A stretch of DNA of 64,000 nucleotides from Stramonita haemastoma. Lineage: Eukaryota; Mollusca; Gastropoda; Neogastropoda; Muricidae. The notes beneath the pieces are model-generated. The model did no database searches and was not told where the DNA came from. It was given only the letters and a program-made list of their open reading frames with translations. This document shows, piece after piece, positions 48,701 to 60,765 of this stretch. Within the stretch, counting starts at the first letter, position 1. Each line of letters opens with the position of its first letter. A program made the position numbers and the translations under genes. The stretch covers positions 39,347,447 through 39,411,446 of the forward strand of contig CM060335.1 in assembly GCA_030674155.1 (NCBI GenBank), written 5' to 3'.

Positions 48701-49524
48701 CTTTATGACATTTGTTATTTCGGTAACGTATGTAGTATCTTTTTAACAAATGAACAATTAAAATTTCCAAAAACTCTGTGATTTTCCATCATTTCCTGCA
48801 TTTGAATTTCAGTAAAACCATGGAATGGTCAGTTCTGTATCCAGGAAGGATTTCACAATCTGCAATATCAGCTACCATATGTTCACTAATAAGAAAAAAA
48901 ATCTAGTCTGCTCTGTTGTAAAGGTTGGGTTCTTCTCCAAGTGAAACGCCTACTGGTGGGGGTGGAGCTCTCTCCATATATCAATTAAATCTAAATTTTC
49001 CATTATTTCATCCACCTTCTCCACAGCCTTTGGGTTATTTACATGTTTATAAATTGTCATAATCTGCGCTAGGATTCAATACTAAGTTCCAGTCCCCCTG
49101 CTAAGATAAGGTTAGGTGCTAATAATCCTTGTTATATGTTCTTCTATTTCTTGATAAAATTCTGTTTATCTCTATTTGGGCATACAAATTGATTTATCAA
49201 AAAATCCCGATTCAGAAAAATTAAGTGAAACAAACATATAGTTCCCTTCCTGTATCCTTATGTACTTTCTTAAGTGTGTATTCGAAATTGTTATTAACAA
49301 AAACGGCAACCCCCCTCGAGTTCGTATTGTAACGAGGCAAAATAGCAACTGGTAACCCCATTCAGCTCTGTAATTATTTGTCCCATACTAGGACTTAAAT
49401 GCGTATCCTGAAGTAGACATATGTTTATATTTCTTTTCTCTTAAATAGTGAAATATTCTCTCCTCTTCTTTGGGTTTCCAAGCCCTTGACAGTTTACGGT
49501 ACAAATGCTTATATTCTGATTCAT
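45719..49524 (-). pseudogene. LINE ORF2: endonuclease and reverse transcriptase, frameshifted
   Basis: The frame starts at ATG 49524-49522 (MNQNISICTVNCQGLG), the usual start of an APE-type endonuclease. Endonuclease motifs follow in shifting frames: LLQDTHLSP (about 49420), RGVAVFVNN (about 49315) and AG-DWN (about 49090, a one-base shift inside it). The RT is open from 48212, with NNKSPGTDG, VDFEKAFDTINW, RGCRQGDPISPYLF and the catalytic FADDT (about 47375-47361). A shift near 46950 leads to a second frame (46954-45719). That frame carries CSFCHLEKDSIDHMFWKC, the RVT zinc-finger type. Total length of about 1,270 codons is normal for an L1/Tx1 ORF2. Multiple frameshifts make it inactive as assembled. 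Confidence 0.85.
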
Positions 49525-49589
49525 CTTATTGGAATTTGAAAATGAAATCTATTATAACAATGTACATATTGGTATACAACAATAATATT

Positions 49590-49830
49590 CTGTAGGAGAC
49601 ATACCCCGAAAAGCCCGATAAAAAATAAAAAAGACATGGGGAAAGCATCCCCTACAAGTAAAACTTGCAACCCTGGAAGCACCCCTCAAAAACAACCAAT
49701 AACATCCAACCTTAAAAAAAAAAAGAAAAACTGGAGACATACCCGAAAGCTATAATAAAGTAAATGACATGGTGAGAAGCACCCTACAAGTAAAACTTGC
49801 AACCCTGGAACACCTCAAAAAGCAACCTAG
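49590..49830 (-). repeat. Two tandem copies of a 145-bp LINE 5' monomer
   Basis: The block gacatggggaaagcatccc, ctacaagtaaaacttgcaac and cctggaagcacc (49634-49690) recurs with indels as gacatggtgagaagcaccc, ctacaagtaaaacttgcaac and cctggaacacc (49768-49812). They lie just upstream of ORF2 on the - strand, where some LINEs carry promoter monomers. Confidence 0.75.
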
Positions 49831-50094
49831 CATACACCAAATCCTTGCAAACAACAAAGATAAAACTTACACACCACATAAAAGCAATTTCACCCATGAG
49901 TCAGTTCCTGTCGCAAGTGCCCCAAAACTCTCTGCGGACACTTCCTTAAGCCACACACCACATCAAGCAAAGGAGGGAGGGGGTAAAGTACAGGTGGCAG
50001 CCGCCCCACCCTACCTACACTGGAGTGTGAGCCGGCGTCATTCCCACCAATACAGGTACACAGCTTGGGAGGGCGTATGCAAAGAGCGCACTCA

Positions 50095-50149
50095 CATACA
50101 TACATACATACACGCATACACACACACACACAAAACCAACATACATACA

Positions 50150-50180
<31 letters not shown>

Positions 50181-50232
50181 CATACATACATACATACAAA
50201 CATACATACATACATACATACATACATACAAC
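50095..50232. repeat. (CATA)n microsatellite
   Basis: Tetranucleotide catacata array with minor breaks. Confidence 0.96.
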
Positions 50233-50429
50233 ATACACACACCCACACACTCGTCAATCATAAAGAGGACTCCACTCCTATGATTACCATTTCCTTTACG
50301 TCACATTCCCTCCCTCTGTGTTCCCGAAGTTCTGGCTGTGATTATAAGGTGAAGAAGTACACGGCCCACCACCGCTGCCACACATCTCAGAGCCACTGAC
50401 CACACTTGTGGTAGTCGTGGATGGTATAG

Positions 50430-50690
50430 CTGGTGGTCAGAGTGATGTGCCCGCCACTCGCCCACCGGGGACCGAAATCCCGCTCGAGGGAAATCTCCTC
50501 GGAGTCAACATCCGCGCCGACTCCACCCCTCCCAAAAGCCCCCGGATGAGAGTAACAAACCGAGAACCCGCGCGTGAACGCTCGCAGACCACCCCCACCA
50601 AAATCAGAGAACTCGTTCCACTCCTCGGAGGAGCAGGCCAACGTGCGCCGGCAGGCATGGAAGGCAAAATTTACACAATCGCACTCAAAA
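50430..50690 (+). mobile_element. SINE family A-like copy, GC-rich and diverged
   Basis: The order matches family A on +: ggaaatctcctcggagtcaa, gactccacccctcccaaaag, a G-A-A-C-C-region (cgagaacccgcgcgtgaacg), ttccactcctcggagg and ggcaaaatttacacaatcgc. Substitutions are frequent. It may be a subfamily. Confidence 0.5.
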
Positions 50691-51140
50691 AAAGGGGATT
50701 GCTGCAAAAAAGTACACGACATCCACCCCATCAGCCCCAAAACAAGAGAACAAACTATATTAATGACAATAATAATAGCAAAAATAATGGTAATGAAACC
50801 AACAAACTGTAGTTTCCATTATCACACATCGATTTGTAAACACTTTCTCTAACAACAATGATATAGTTAACTATAAAAATGAATAATGATTTAAAAAAAA
50901 AAAAATCAGTGAATATCGAAAGGAGGGGATAATCGTTAAAATCCCACTATCACTACAAAAAGCCACATTTTGCAACTGCACACCCAAGAAAAAGGTTTAT
51001 CATCACACCCCCCCACAACCACCATTATCACTCATCCAACACACCATTTAAGCATTTCCTCTGCCTGTCCACTTCAACCACATTGCCACAAACCAGCCAG
51101 CAAAACCGGCCATCTCCATTCTAACAAACATCACCCTTGA

Positions 51141-51142
<2 letters not shown>

Positions 51143-51171
<29 letters not shown>

Positions 51172-51172
51172 C
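51143..51172. repeat. Poly-C tract (30 bases)
   Basis: Uninterrupted C run. Confidence 0.96.
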
Positions 51173-51537
51173 TACCCTAGGCCCATTGGGTAATTTCCAA
51201 TAGAAGCCTGCATCATAATTTCATCGTTTTCAACATTGGGAATTGGGCACTATTTCCACATCATACATTCACCTCTCTTCTGAAATCAAATGGGGTTATT
51301 TTAAAAACTCCTTACTCTGTATTAATACCTGGGAATACATCCCATCCAAATTAGCGATCGCCTAAAAGAGGCTATCTGATTTATAACTTCACTGAGAAGG
51401 GGAAGTGCATGCAATGGACAAGTCCAGAACCACCCCCCCAGGAAACAGCTTCCATAATTAGCTGGTGTCTCCCGGTCCAGAAACACGCCCCTGCGCTCAG
51501 TCCTCCGCTCACATGGAGGTAATGTCATTTCCGTCCC

Positions 51538-51568
51538 GTAAACAACAACAACAGAACAACAGAACAAT

Positions 51569-51605
<37 letters not shown>

Positions 51606-51774
51606 CACCACCAAACAATTTTTTCTCTCTCCCTTTAACTTTCTTTGCCCTTTCCTACCATCAACATATCCTATCCATGTAATTCCCACACACACACACA
51701 CACACACCCACACAACACAAAACAACACACACACACACACACAACACACACACACCCACACACACACACAACAC
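51538..51774. repeat. (CAA)n and (CA)n microsatellites
   Basis: CAA 51538-51605 and interrupted CA 51689-51774. Confidence 0.94.
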
Positions 51775-51929
51775 ACTCATACCATCATCTCACATCATCA
51801 TCACATCATCCATCCATCAATCACATCATCTATACACATAACACACAAAGCCTATACATACACATATACACAACACATACATACAACACAACATACCATA
51901 CACACACACCTACACACAAACACACACAC

Positions 51930-52030
51930 ACATACATACATACATACACTACATACATACATACATACATACAAACATACATACATACATACATACATAC
52001 ATACATACATACATACATACATACATACCA
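51930..52030. repeat. (CATA)n microsatellite, second array
   Basis: Same motif as at 50095-50232. Confidence 0.96.
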
Positions 52031-52039
52031 CACATACAC

Positions 52040-52730
52040 TCACATACATCACTTTTTCCTGCCAGTGTGTGCTCATGTACATGCAAGTTAACTTCCGCCG
52101 AAAGATGTGGGTAAACGTATACTATGATGCAGAGCAAAGGGGGAAAATGTGCAATCCCAAAATGCTGGGTACAGAATTTCTTCTTGCATGAATAGTTGGA
52201 GCCTCAGTCCGGTCCCCCCAACCACATCGGCACAGAAGCACTGGCTGTCATCTATCATCAACCGCCTCTGTCCCTCACGTCACTGGGCATCGCATGACAC
52301 AGCACTATGTCACATTCACAAAACCCCCAAAAGCACCAGAAATTTGTCATGAAAGCCCGCTGCTGATTACAGAAGTAAGCTCATAACAAAAAAATCTACG
52401 TGGAGAAAATAATGATACATAGCTAATCCATCTTTGCGCTTTCTTTGTCAGTTTTCCTCTCTTCTCTTTCCATCTTTACCTAAGGTGGGTGGACAGCAGG
52501 ACTCAGGGAAATCCCTGTGTCTGGAGAAAAGATTTTTTATGCGAACTGTCTTGATACCCATTCCAACTTAAAGAATAATAATAGGCCTTAAATTCTGTGT
52601 GAATGTCTGTGGTGCACGCGCGCCCATGCCCAAACGTCAAGTATGATTTTCTCTCTACTGAGAAAAGCTTGGCCTGTAGATCCCAATACAAAGTGTGAAG
52701 TTTACCTGATATCGTAAAGGCTGTCCACCA
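52040..52730. other. No gene recognised
   Basis: Unique-looking sequence of moderate GC without supported coding or repeat features. Confidence 0.5.
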
Positions 52731-52739
52731 CCTCCTATT

Positions 52740-53930
52740 CTTTGGCACTGGGAGCCGGAGCGGTGTCCATACCACTCCAGCTTCAGGACCCCCGGCACGC
52801 CGTCACACCGCATCCTCCACAACTGCTGGTGACTTTCCCCCAACCCTTCTCCCCCCTCCTCCTCTCCCCTCACTGGATTCCCCTCCGCAGACCCTGGATT
52901 CTCACCCCAGACAGCGGGCCGTCTGTGTCCGTGTGGTCAGCGGAGGAGGACACCCTCTTGCTCCCTGGGCGGTCTGGAACAACGGGTTGGCTCTCCTGGT
53001 GTTCCGCTTCCTCCGGCGTCTGGAACTCTCCGCACTGGGGGCTGACCTCTGAGAGCCCCTCCTCTCTGGGCTGCGGTGCGTCACCCTTCTTTTGCTGTGC
53101 CGCTACATTGCGGTTGCCGTATTGCGTCGGGCCGCCTCTGCTTCCCTCCGCCCTCCCGCTCCCCGCGCTGCTCGCCGATGAGGGTTTGGCTGGTTCTCCC
53201 GCCTCTGGGTCCCCGTGCTGTGCGCTGCAGTTGCTCGCTGACGGTAGGCGACATATCCGCCAGGCGTCCTCTCAATCACCCCCAGTGTCACCATTTTTCC
53301 AATTTTGAAGACTTTAGAGTCGATCAGCTTGCAGTACAGCTCCCTTCAAAGCTCCAGGCAGACAGAGTGCCGGAATGTTTCTTTAGTTCTGAGAAGTCTT
53401 TGTGCATTGAGCTTTGTTAAAATCTTCGTTAATTAATTTGTTTACCTTTCAGGATGCTCCTATTTTTCATGACTAGTGCTTTGGTTTTCCTGGAGAAAAC
53501 TTAACAATGACGGGTCTGTTCTGAAACTGTCTGTACAGGCCGACCCTATGGGCGATGCTGATGTGGTCACTGATGACACTGGTCAGATCCTAGTTTGGCG
53601 GTGTAAAAAGTCAATGAACCACCCTCAGTCTCCCAGAAGTTTCCTTCTCCTTGCTCCAAGCAATTGATTATCTTGATGTTCTCCTTCCTCGTGTATTTTG
53701 TTCCAGATTGTTCTATTTTTCCTTTTCTGTTCTTTCACCACCATTTTTTTCAAGTCTTTTCGACGTCGTCTGTTACCTCTGACAGTATCTTGTTAAATTT
53801 TCTATTTGTTTTTTTTAGCATCATAATTTTTTCTTTCCGAATTTCAAAAACTCTCATGAAGAAATTTGCTCTAATTTTGTGATCCATTCTCCTATACCCT
53901 CCTTACTTTCTAAAATGTTGCGGTCCATGG
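52740..53930 (-). pseudogene. LINE ORF1-like remnant (coiled coil plus L1-type C-terminal domain)
   Basis: On the - strand, pieces in shifting frames follow the L1-type ORF1 layout. They are a Lys/Glu-rich stretch (53890-53690), a LEQNTRGRR-like segment (about 53690), ISIAHRVGLYRQFQNRPVIV followed by KF (53560-53500), then LVMKNRSILKG (about 53465), SAWSFEG (about 53365) and ELYCKLIDSKVFKIGKM (about 53340-53295). A GC-rich tail with SKRVSSSADHTDTDG (about 52950) follows. The H-R-[IV]-G, R-P-[IV]-[IV]-V-K-F and L-K-G motifs are standard in this domain. At least two frame changes are needed. It may belong to the LINE at 45.2-49.8 kb or to another copy. The long + strand frame across 52742-53308 is likely its complement. 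Confidence 0.6.
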
Positions 53931-54784
53931 TTTCCAGTTTTGCTCATGAGGAGAGTGGTTGGCATGGTTAATCCATCCCCCCCCCCCGCTCCCTTGTCGT
54001 CTTTTCCCCTGACACTAAGCTGTCTGTGTCTGTTGGCTGCCTGGTATATTTCTTAATTTTGTGTTGCGACCAGGACACCGGGTTTTTTTTCCCTTTTCTG
54101 ACTGACCTCCCCCTGGCGGGGCTGGGTTTTGGGGGTTGCTACTGTGCTTTTTAAAAAGAGTCTTCCCCGCCTGCCTTTTTCCTTTTTTTTTTTCCCCTTT
54201 GGGGCCATATGGCGAATTTGGGGATAAACTTACAGAAACCAAAAATTTTTTTGGAAACCGAAAACTTTAGAAACCGAAAATTTAGAACAAAACAGCAAAG
54301 AGCGACACAAAGTTTAAAAACCCAAAAAAAATTTTTAAAAAAAATTTAAAAAAACAATCCGTGAAAATTTCAAGTTTTCAAATCCCCCGGGAACGAGTGA
54401 AGTTTATTTTTTTTTCTTAGCGTACTTTCTTTTTTTAAGTTGGAATTTTTTTTAGTAATTTTTTTTTCCCCCCATCCCCCAATGTAAACACCAGACTCAG
54501 TTTTTTGTTTTTTTGTGTGGCCTCAGAAGCGTCTTCATGAAGTTAAAACCCGACATAAAGGGGCCCAGCAAGCATTTTGCCCGGGAGAGCCCAAAAAAAC
54601 CCCCCTCTTGACGAACGTCGCTCAAGTCCGAACGCTTTTTTGTTTTTACAAGATAAGCCAAAATTTTTCCTTATTATTATTTTATTATTATTATTATTAT
54701 TATTATATTTTTTTTTAAAATTTTATCATCTCTTATCATTATTATTATATCTCATTATTTTTCCCCCAAACAACTGCCCAGTTT

Positions 54785-54845
54785 TGAACCCACGACTTAA
54801 GGCCCCTTGGGGCTGGGGTAAACCCCACTAACCCATAGGCGGTCC
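54785..54845 (-). repeat. tRNA-like SINE head fragment, tentative
   Basis: gttttgaacccacgactta and a downstream ctaacccataggcgg resemble an inverted B box and A box, but several bases differ and the local sequence looks unreliable. Confidence 0.3.
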
Positions 54846-55724
54846 CCAACTGGACCTTTGCCAGTTTGGCTAAAGTAAAATATCAAAAAATTTTTTTCAA
54901 TGGGAGCCCCCCAAATAAAAACCTTTTTTTTTCATCAATTCCCTAAGGGTCCCCATGGGTCTTTTTTTTCCCATTTTTTTCTTTCCCCTTTTTTAAGAAA
55001 AAACTTTAAATAGGGCTGTCCCCCATCCCCCTCCCCCTCTCCCTCCTCTCTCCTCTCTTCTCCCCCTTTTCTCTCTCTCTCTCTCTCTCTCCCCCCCAAA
55101 AGGGTAGGGCCCATACCCCCCTCTTCTCTCTCTCTCTCTCTCTCCCCTCTCTCTTTTCTCTCTCCCCCCCTCTCCCCTCCCTCCAAGTGGAAAACCTTCC
55201 TCCTCCCCTCTCTCTCTCTCTCTCTCTCCCCTTTTCCCCCCTCTCTTCCTTTTTTTATTCACCCTAAACAGGGCAAGGGGGCCCCCCCGGGGGAAAAAAT
55301 AGTGAAAGCTGTCTGTAACCCCTTTAAAAATGATTATTTCATTTTTTTTTTCTTTCTTTCTTCCCCCCCCCTCCTTCCCCCCCTCTCTCTCTCCCCCCCC
55401 CTCTAAACTTCCCCTTTTTCTCTCCCCCCCCCCTCTCCCCCCCTCTCTCCCCTCCCGCAAAGGTCAAATATCCAGCCCTCACAATGAATATTTTTAAAAA
55501 AAACCAAAAATACTTAAGGGAGCAGGCCTAGGGATTTATCAATCGTAGTTGTACAGGAAAAAATGAAACTGATAAAATAAAACAAACAAAATAAAAACCT
55601 ATAGTTGTCAATCTACGTGTCTCTCTCTCTCCCCCCCCCCCTTCTCCCCCCCCTTTTTCCCCTCCCTCTCTCCTCCCCCTTTTCTCTCCCCCCCCTCTTT
55701 TCTCCCCTCTTTTTTTAAACCGAG

Positions 55725-55840
55725 GCCCATTTGGGGAACACACGCTAAGCGAAAATTCGCCCCAAAAATTTAAAACCTGTTTCGCCCCTTTTAAAATACA
55801 TGCCCTGTGTGCCAGTGGGAAAAATGACATTTTAATTTAC
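55725..55840 (+). repeat. Corrupted SINE family A middle fragment
   Basis: aaaacctgtttcgcccct, ccctgtgtgccagtgggaaa and aatttacaaaatcaatgcac follow the family A order on +. Confidence 0.4.
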
Positions 55841-57985
55841 AAAATCAATGCACCAAGCAGATTGAGATTGTAAGTAAACACACAAAAACACACACAACAC
55901 ACCCACCCCACACACACAACAACCAACACACACAAAAAAAAAACCACGCTCGCGCGCCAAAACCGCGCGAGTGGTATTTCCCCTTTTCCCGGGAAAAAAA
56001 AAAAATATAATTTTAACAAAAAACTAGGCCAAAAACCAAACACCCAGCAATTGATTCTTAAAAACTGCTTCCCCCCTTAAAAAATTTCACCCCCGGACTG
56101 GTCAAGTTTATCAAAGAACGCGATTCGGTTAATCAAATTTAAGATTAACTTTTTTTGCTGTTTGGCAAAGGAAACACATAGGTTTTTCCCCGATGCCTCC
56201 TAAGGCTACTATAAATTCCCCCCCCGAGTTTTTTGTCTCAAACAACCCCTCTCACCTTTGGCTACACCGTTCTCTCCTCTCTTTCTCACAAAACCCAAAA
56301 GACCGATTCAAATTTTAAAAACACTTTCTCTGTCGAAAAGTCTGACACGACCCCCCACATACAACACACCACGGGTCACGGGGGCCCTTTATAACCCGTG
56401 GTTTGTATCAAATGTAAAAAAAACACCGACAAAAACCCCCCACTTTTCTCTAAGCCGCGGGGGCCTCTGTCGTGAAAATTTAAAAATCTAGATTTTTGAT
56501 AAACAAGAAACCAAAAGGTAAACCTGTAAAAAAAAAAAAAATCCGAACAAACCCCCGCAAAAATTGTGTGTGTGGGGTGTGTGGGGTGTGTGTGTGTGTG
56601 TGTTGTGCGGCGTGCGTGCGTGGTGCGTGCGTGGTGTTTGTTGGTGTTAATCCTTAATCCTTAAGTATCAACAGTTCATTCATTACGGACAATCAGACAT
56701 AAAAGAGTAGGCTATAGCCAATGACATAATCCTCTTCCACATAGGTCAACTAATATTATGTGAATGGAAATTTCCCTCCAAAGATCTGAAGTTTCAACCA
56801 CACACTGAACAGCGATGATGATGATGGTCGTGGGTTAATTTTAATGGACGGTTCTAATCACTCCCGCGGGACTATAACACAACCCATACCTACTTACATT
56901 CAGAAAAAGTTATGTAAGCCTATCATCGAAAATGGTGGTTGGTTGATACAGTCCGTAAAATGGTAAACTCCATTGGGACTGTACTTAGACGTGATAAACA
57001 CCCACACCCCGCGCCCTGCGCGCGGCGCCGCGCACACACACACACACACACACAAAACACACCACACACACACACACATTATGGGGTGGGGGGGGGGGGG
57101 GGGGGGGCGAAGCACAGCTGTTTTATATTTAATCTATATCTTGTGGTTTAGTAAGAGGGGAGGCCGGTGTGCTGTTCTTGTTTCCTTTTTTGTTTGTTTT
57201 TTTGGTTTTTGGGGGGGGGGGTGATGCTTTTTTGTTGTTGTTTTTGCTGAAGATGGGGGGCAGGCTAGTAAAGAGAGAACTTGAATAATAGCAATCTGCA
57301 AGCCCAACACACTCTTGTTCTACAAACATCCTGGCTCTGATTTTGATCAAATTGGATCCTGTACACGAGTGACGGAGCTGACCAGCCAGAGAATCTAGTC
57401 ATCTATCTGCGTGTAGTGTGTCAACGAGTACAACACCTCAGATGATGCAAGGTGTAAGTAACCCTGTCTTCAGCGGTTACACACTGTACACACACTTGAT
57501 AGCTGGGAGTAGCCATGGTTAGAACACACTGATTTCGGAGTCATGCAACAAGGACCCCCCGCCCCCACTTCCCTCCTTCAGACCTTCCCTCTCCCCCTCC
57601 CTTTCTGGACCCCCCCCCCCCCCCAACACACACACACACACACAACACACACACACACCCCACCACCACCACCAACCAACGAAACCAAAGACTAGAAACA
57701 AAAAAAACAAGTCCATCAAAATCTGTAGGGTTTGAAACTGATAAAACATGTGTTGCCACATCAAATCTTGAAAATCTAAGATTTTTTACACAAAATTATT
57801 GATTAGACCCTCCTACATGAATCTGATGAAGCCTCTGTAAATTTCTTTCTTTTTTTCCTTTTTTTTTTTTTTGAATTTTGCATGAACCTTTTTGAAACTT
57901 AACTCTTAAAAAATTGGGAGAAATCGTTGTAATTTAAATGAATCATAAAACAGCACTCTGTTTTGTGTGTTGTGTGTGTGGGGTG

Positions 57986-58036
<51 letters not shown>

Positions 58037-58329
58037 TGTCCCTCTCTCTCTCCTCTCCCTCCCCCCTTCTCTTCTCTCCCTTTTAAAATTTCCCTTTTTT
58101 TTCTTCCCTCCCCTTTCCCCCCCTCTCTCCTTTGGGACTGGTGTAAAAAAACACACGATGCTTATCTATTTTCCTCGAATAAAAACTTTGCCTTGCCTTG
58201 CCCCTTTTCCCCTCCCTCTCCTCCTCTCTCCCCTTATTTTCCCCTTTTCTCCCCCCCACCCCTCCCCCTCCCCCCTTCCCCTTCTTTTCCCCCCTCTCCC
58301 CCCTCCTCTCCTCCTCCTTCTCTCCTTCG

Positions 58330-58530
58330 GGAGAAAATTTAAAAAACCAGGGGCCCGTTGGGGGAAAGCACGAAAAAATCTTGCCACACGTTAAATCCTG
58401 TTCCGCTTTTTGAAGGGGCCACGTGTGCCTGGGGGAAAAAGACATTTTTCAAAAGTCCAACACGGGGCTGGTGTAAAAAAAGCACAAAGTGCTTATTCCA
58501 TTATCCCGAGTAAAAGAATAAAAAAAAAAC
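58330..58530 (+). mobile_element. SINE family A copy in the low-quality segment
   Basis: cacacgttaaatcctgttcc, gcctgggggaaaaagacatt, ggtgtaaaaaaagcacaaag and gcttattccattatcccgag match the + orientation of family A, including the tail. Confidence 0.6.
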
Positions 58531-58900
58531 AAAAATCAAATCAATCAAACAAATTTTTTTAAATTTAAACCCCCCCCCCCCTCAAATTTTTTTTCTCTCT
58601 CTCTCTTTTTTCCCCCTCTCCCCCCCCTCTCTCCCTTTCTCCCTCTCCGTCCCCCTTTTCCCCCCTCTCTCCTTCTTTTTCTCCCCCCCCTTTTTCCCTC
58701 CCCCCCCCCAAATCTCTACCGTTGTCAAACTGTTTGTATACCTGTAGTCATCTCTCTGCACCATCTTCTGTCCTGTGTCTCCCGCTTCTGTCTGTTTCTG
58801 TCGTCTGTCTGTCCCCTCTCTCTCCTTGTCCTCTGTCTCTTCTCTTCTCCCTCCTCTTCCTCTCTTCTCCCCCTTTCCCCCCCCTCCCCCCCTCCCTCTC

Positions 58901-59000
58901 NNNNNNNNNNNNNNNNNNNNNNNNNNNNNNNNNNNNNNNNNNNNNNNNNNNNNNNNNNNNNNNNNNNNNNNNNNNNNNNNNNNNNNNNNNNNNNNNNNNN
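58901..59000. other. Assembly gap, exactly 100 N
   Basis: One hundred N is a conventional placeholder for a gap of unknown size. The true distance and content are unknown. Confidence 0.99.
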
Positions 59001-59017
59001 ACATACATTGAAGTTAA

Positions 59018-59270
<253 letters not shown>

Positions 59271-59279
59271 CAATAATGA

Positions 59280-60060
59280 CAATGATAATAATTTTTTGTG
59301 ATAAGCTTTTAAGCCCATTCACAAGAGAAGAGTGGGAAAGGGACCAGGCATATAACATTGAACAAAGAAGACCAGAAAAAATCATGTTAGCTCAAATTAT
59401 CATCATGGCATGGATTCCACAGTATGATTCAACAGCAGCAACAAACACAGATATTGCAAACTATGACAATTGGATTTTTTTTATTTTTAGTATAGAGAGA
59501 ACAATGAACAATAAACAAAACTAATTGCCTTTAAAACTTTACAAGTTTTTCAGCAGCACACCAAGAGAGTCATTTATTCATGCGATATCTTAAAATTTAA
59601 TTTCACTTTATGTATAAAACCCTGGCTAATAAAAAAAAACTCCATCTGGAAACCACGTCAGCACAATTTTCCTGTAGTTAAGATCATTTCGCCCTACCAT
59701 GAAAGACAGTGGAGAGTTCAAGGCATTGGCCCTTTGTTAGTGACTGGGTAACAATAGAAGACTGTGTAAGGTGTGTAGAGGACACATAGCAAAGCTGATT
59801 GTCTTCCTGTATTCTCTGTTGAGTATAGCTGTCCCTGCCCCTTAGTTGGCCAGCTTAACACATTTTTCTTCTAGCATATTTTTCTGTTCCGGTTTTATGT
59901 GCCAAAAAAAACCAAAAACAAAACCCACAGGCATGGTCTGTTTGGAAAAACTGATTGAAGGAATTATCTTATGTATATGCAAAGATAAAGGTTTTAGGTC
60001 TGGCTAGTCTTACAATAAAAGTCCTTGTAAACATACATTAAAACAAATATGGGAGGGGGG
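59280..60060. other. No gene recognised
   Basis: AT-rich sequence of normal quality with no supported feature. Confidence 0.6.
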
Positions 60061-60069
60061 CCATGCACA

Positions 60070-60073
<4 letters not shown>

Positions 60074-60111
<38 letters not shown>
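60074..60111. repeat. (CA)n microsatellite
   Basis: CA repeat. Confidence 0.96.
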
Positions 60112-60114
<3 letters not shown>

Positions 60115-60189
60115 GAGGAGTAAAACAAAGAAAAAATGGGTAAAGGTGCAGTCATTAGGGAGCAAGGAGCAAGAGATCTCAGCTTTTCT

Positions 60190-60415
60190 AAAAACCAGCA
60201 TTTTGAGAGTGGTGCCCATCTCTCCCTCGCTGCTTTACCTTCTCTGGCCCTAAAGAGGGCAGGTACCCATTTACAGCTGGGTGAACTGGGGGAACTGTAC
60301 TAAAGCCAAGATGCACAAACAGTCACTGATCCAATGGATAACCACGCTGGATGCTGCTTAACCTTAGCTTGGGAAAAAGAGAGCACTCTGACCACTGAGC
60401 TATCCCTTCCCTAGA
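60190..60415 (-). mobile_element. SINE-like family D, uninterrupted copy
   Basis: On the - strand it starts with a tRNA-like head containing the A box TAGCTCAGTGG (60402-60392). It continues through cagttcacccagctgtaaat and gggtacctgccc, and ends near agtggtgcccatctctccc. The same sequence is split by a family A SINE at 410-925. Confidence 0.65.
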
Positions 60416-60500
60416 GACTCAGCAATAATTTTTTTTTTTAATGTCTGGCTCTTTTGGCCATGCAAAAACCACTACCATATAATAGTCAGCATACCATCAG

Positions 60501-60765
60501 GAATGTTCACCAACACCACAGCAAACCAGAATGATCACCAACACCACCACAGCAAACCAGAATGATCACCAACACCACAGCAAACCACAATATTCACCAA
60601 CACCACAGCAAACCAGAATGATCACCAACACCACCACAGCAAACCAGAATGATCACCAACACCACAGCAAACCACAATATTCACCAACACCACAGCAAAC
60701 CAGAATGATCACCAACACCACAGCAAACCACAATATTCACCAACACCACCACAGCAAACCAGCTC
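60501..60765. repeat. 28-bp minisatellite, nine units
   Basis: The unit is aatgatcaccaacaccacag plus caaaccag, with variants aatattc..., final ccac, and a three-base cac insertion in three units. The order of variants suggests duplication of a multi-unit block. Confidence 0.92.

Larger units (their letters stand above)
45172..49830 (-). mobile_element. Degenerate L1/Tx1-type LINE retrotransposon
   Basis: On the - strand this element runs from two 5' monomers (about 49830-49590), through a frameshifted endonuclease-reverse transcriptase ORF2 (49524-45719), to an AT-rich 3' region and a terminal poly(A) (T-run on +, 45172-45199). The RT sequence and the C-terminal Cys-rich RVT domain are of the L1/Tx1 kind. 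No ORF1 lies directly upstream; an ORF1-like remnant on the same strand sits 3 kb away at 52.7-53.9 kb. The 3' end is inserted beside a short repeat (gaatgcaagcgcttta). Confidence 0.85.
54000..58900. other. Low-complexity, probably low-quality assembly segment
   Basis: Runs of C, T, A and G of 4-10 bases occur every few bases, with long CT-rich tracts at 55020-55260, 55360-55450, 55620-55710, 58040-58140 and 58200-58320. SINE-like motifs are present but corrupted. The segment ends at a gap. No gene is supportable here. It also holds GT/CA repeats (56565-56640, 57030-57080, 57966-58030) and G/C runs (57088-57107, about 57611-57624). Confidence 0.6.

Noticed and set aside
50095..52030. CRISPR-like or satellite array in the CATA repeats
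   Set aside because: They are simple tetranucleotide repeats without unique spacers; the context is eukaryotic.
52742..53308. 188-codon + strand open frame in GC-rich DNA
   Set aside because: Its composition is Pro/Ser/Leu-rich, and the opposite strand carries the LINE ORF1-like motifs, so it is probably a shadow.
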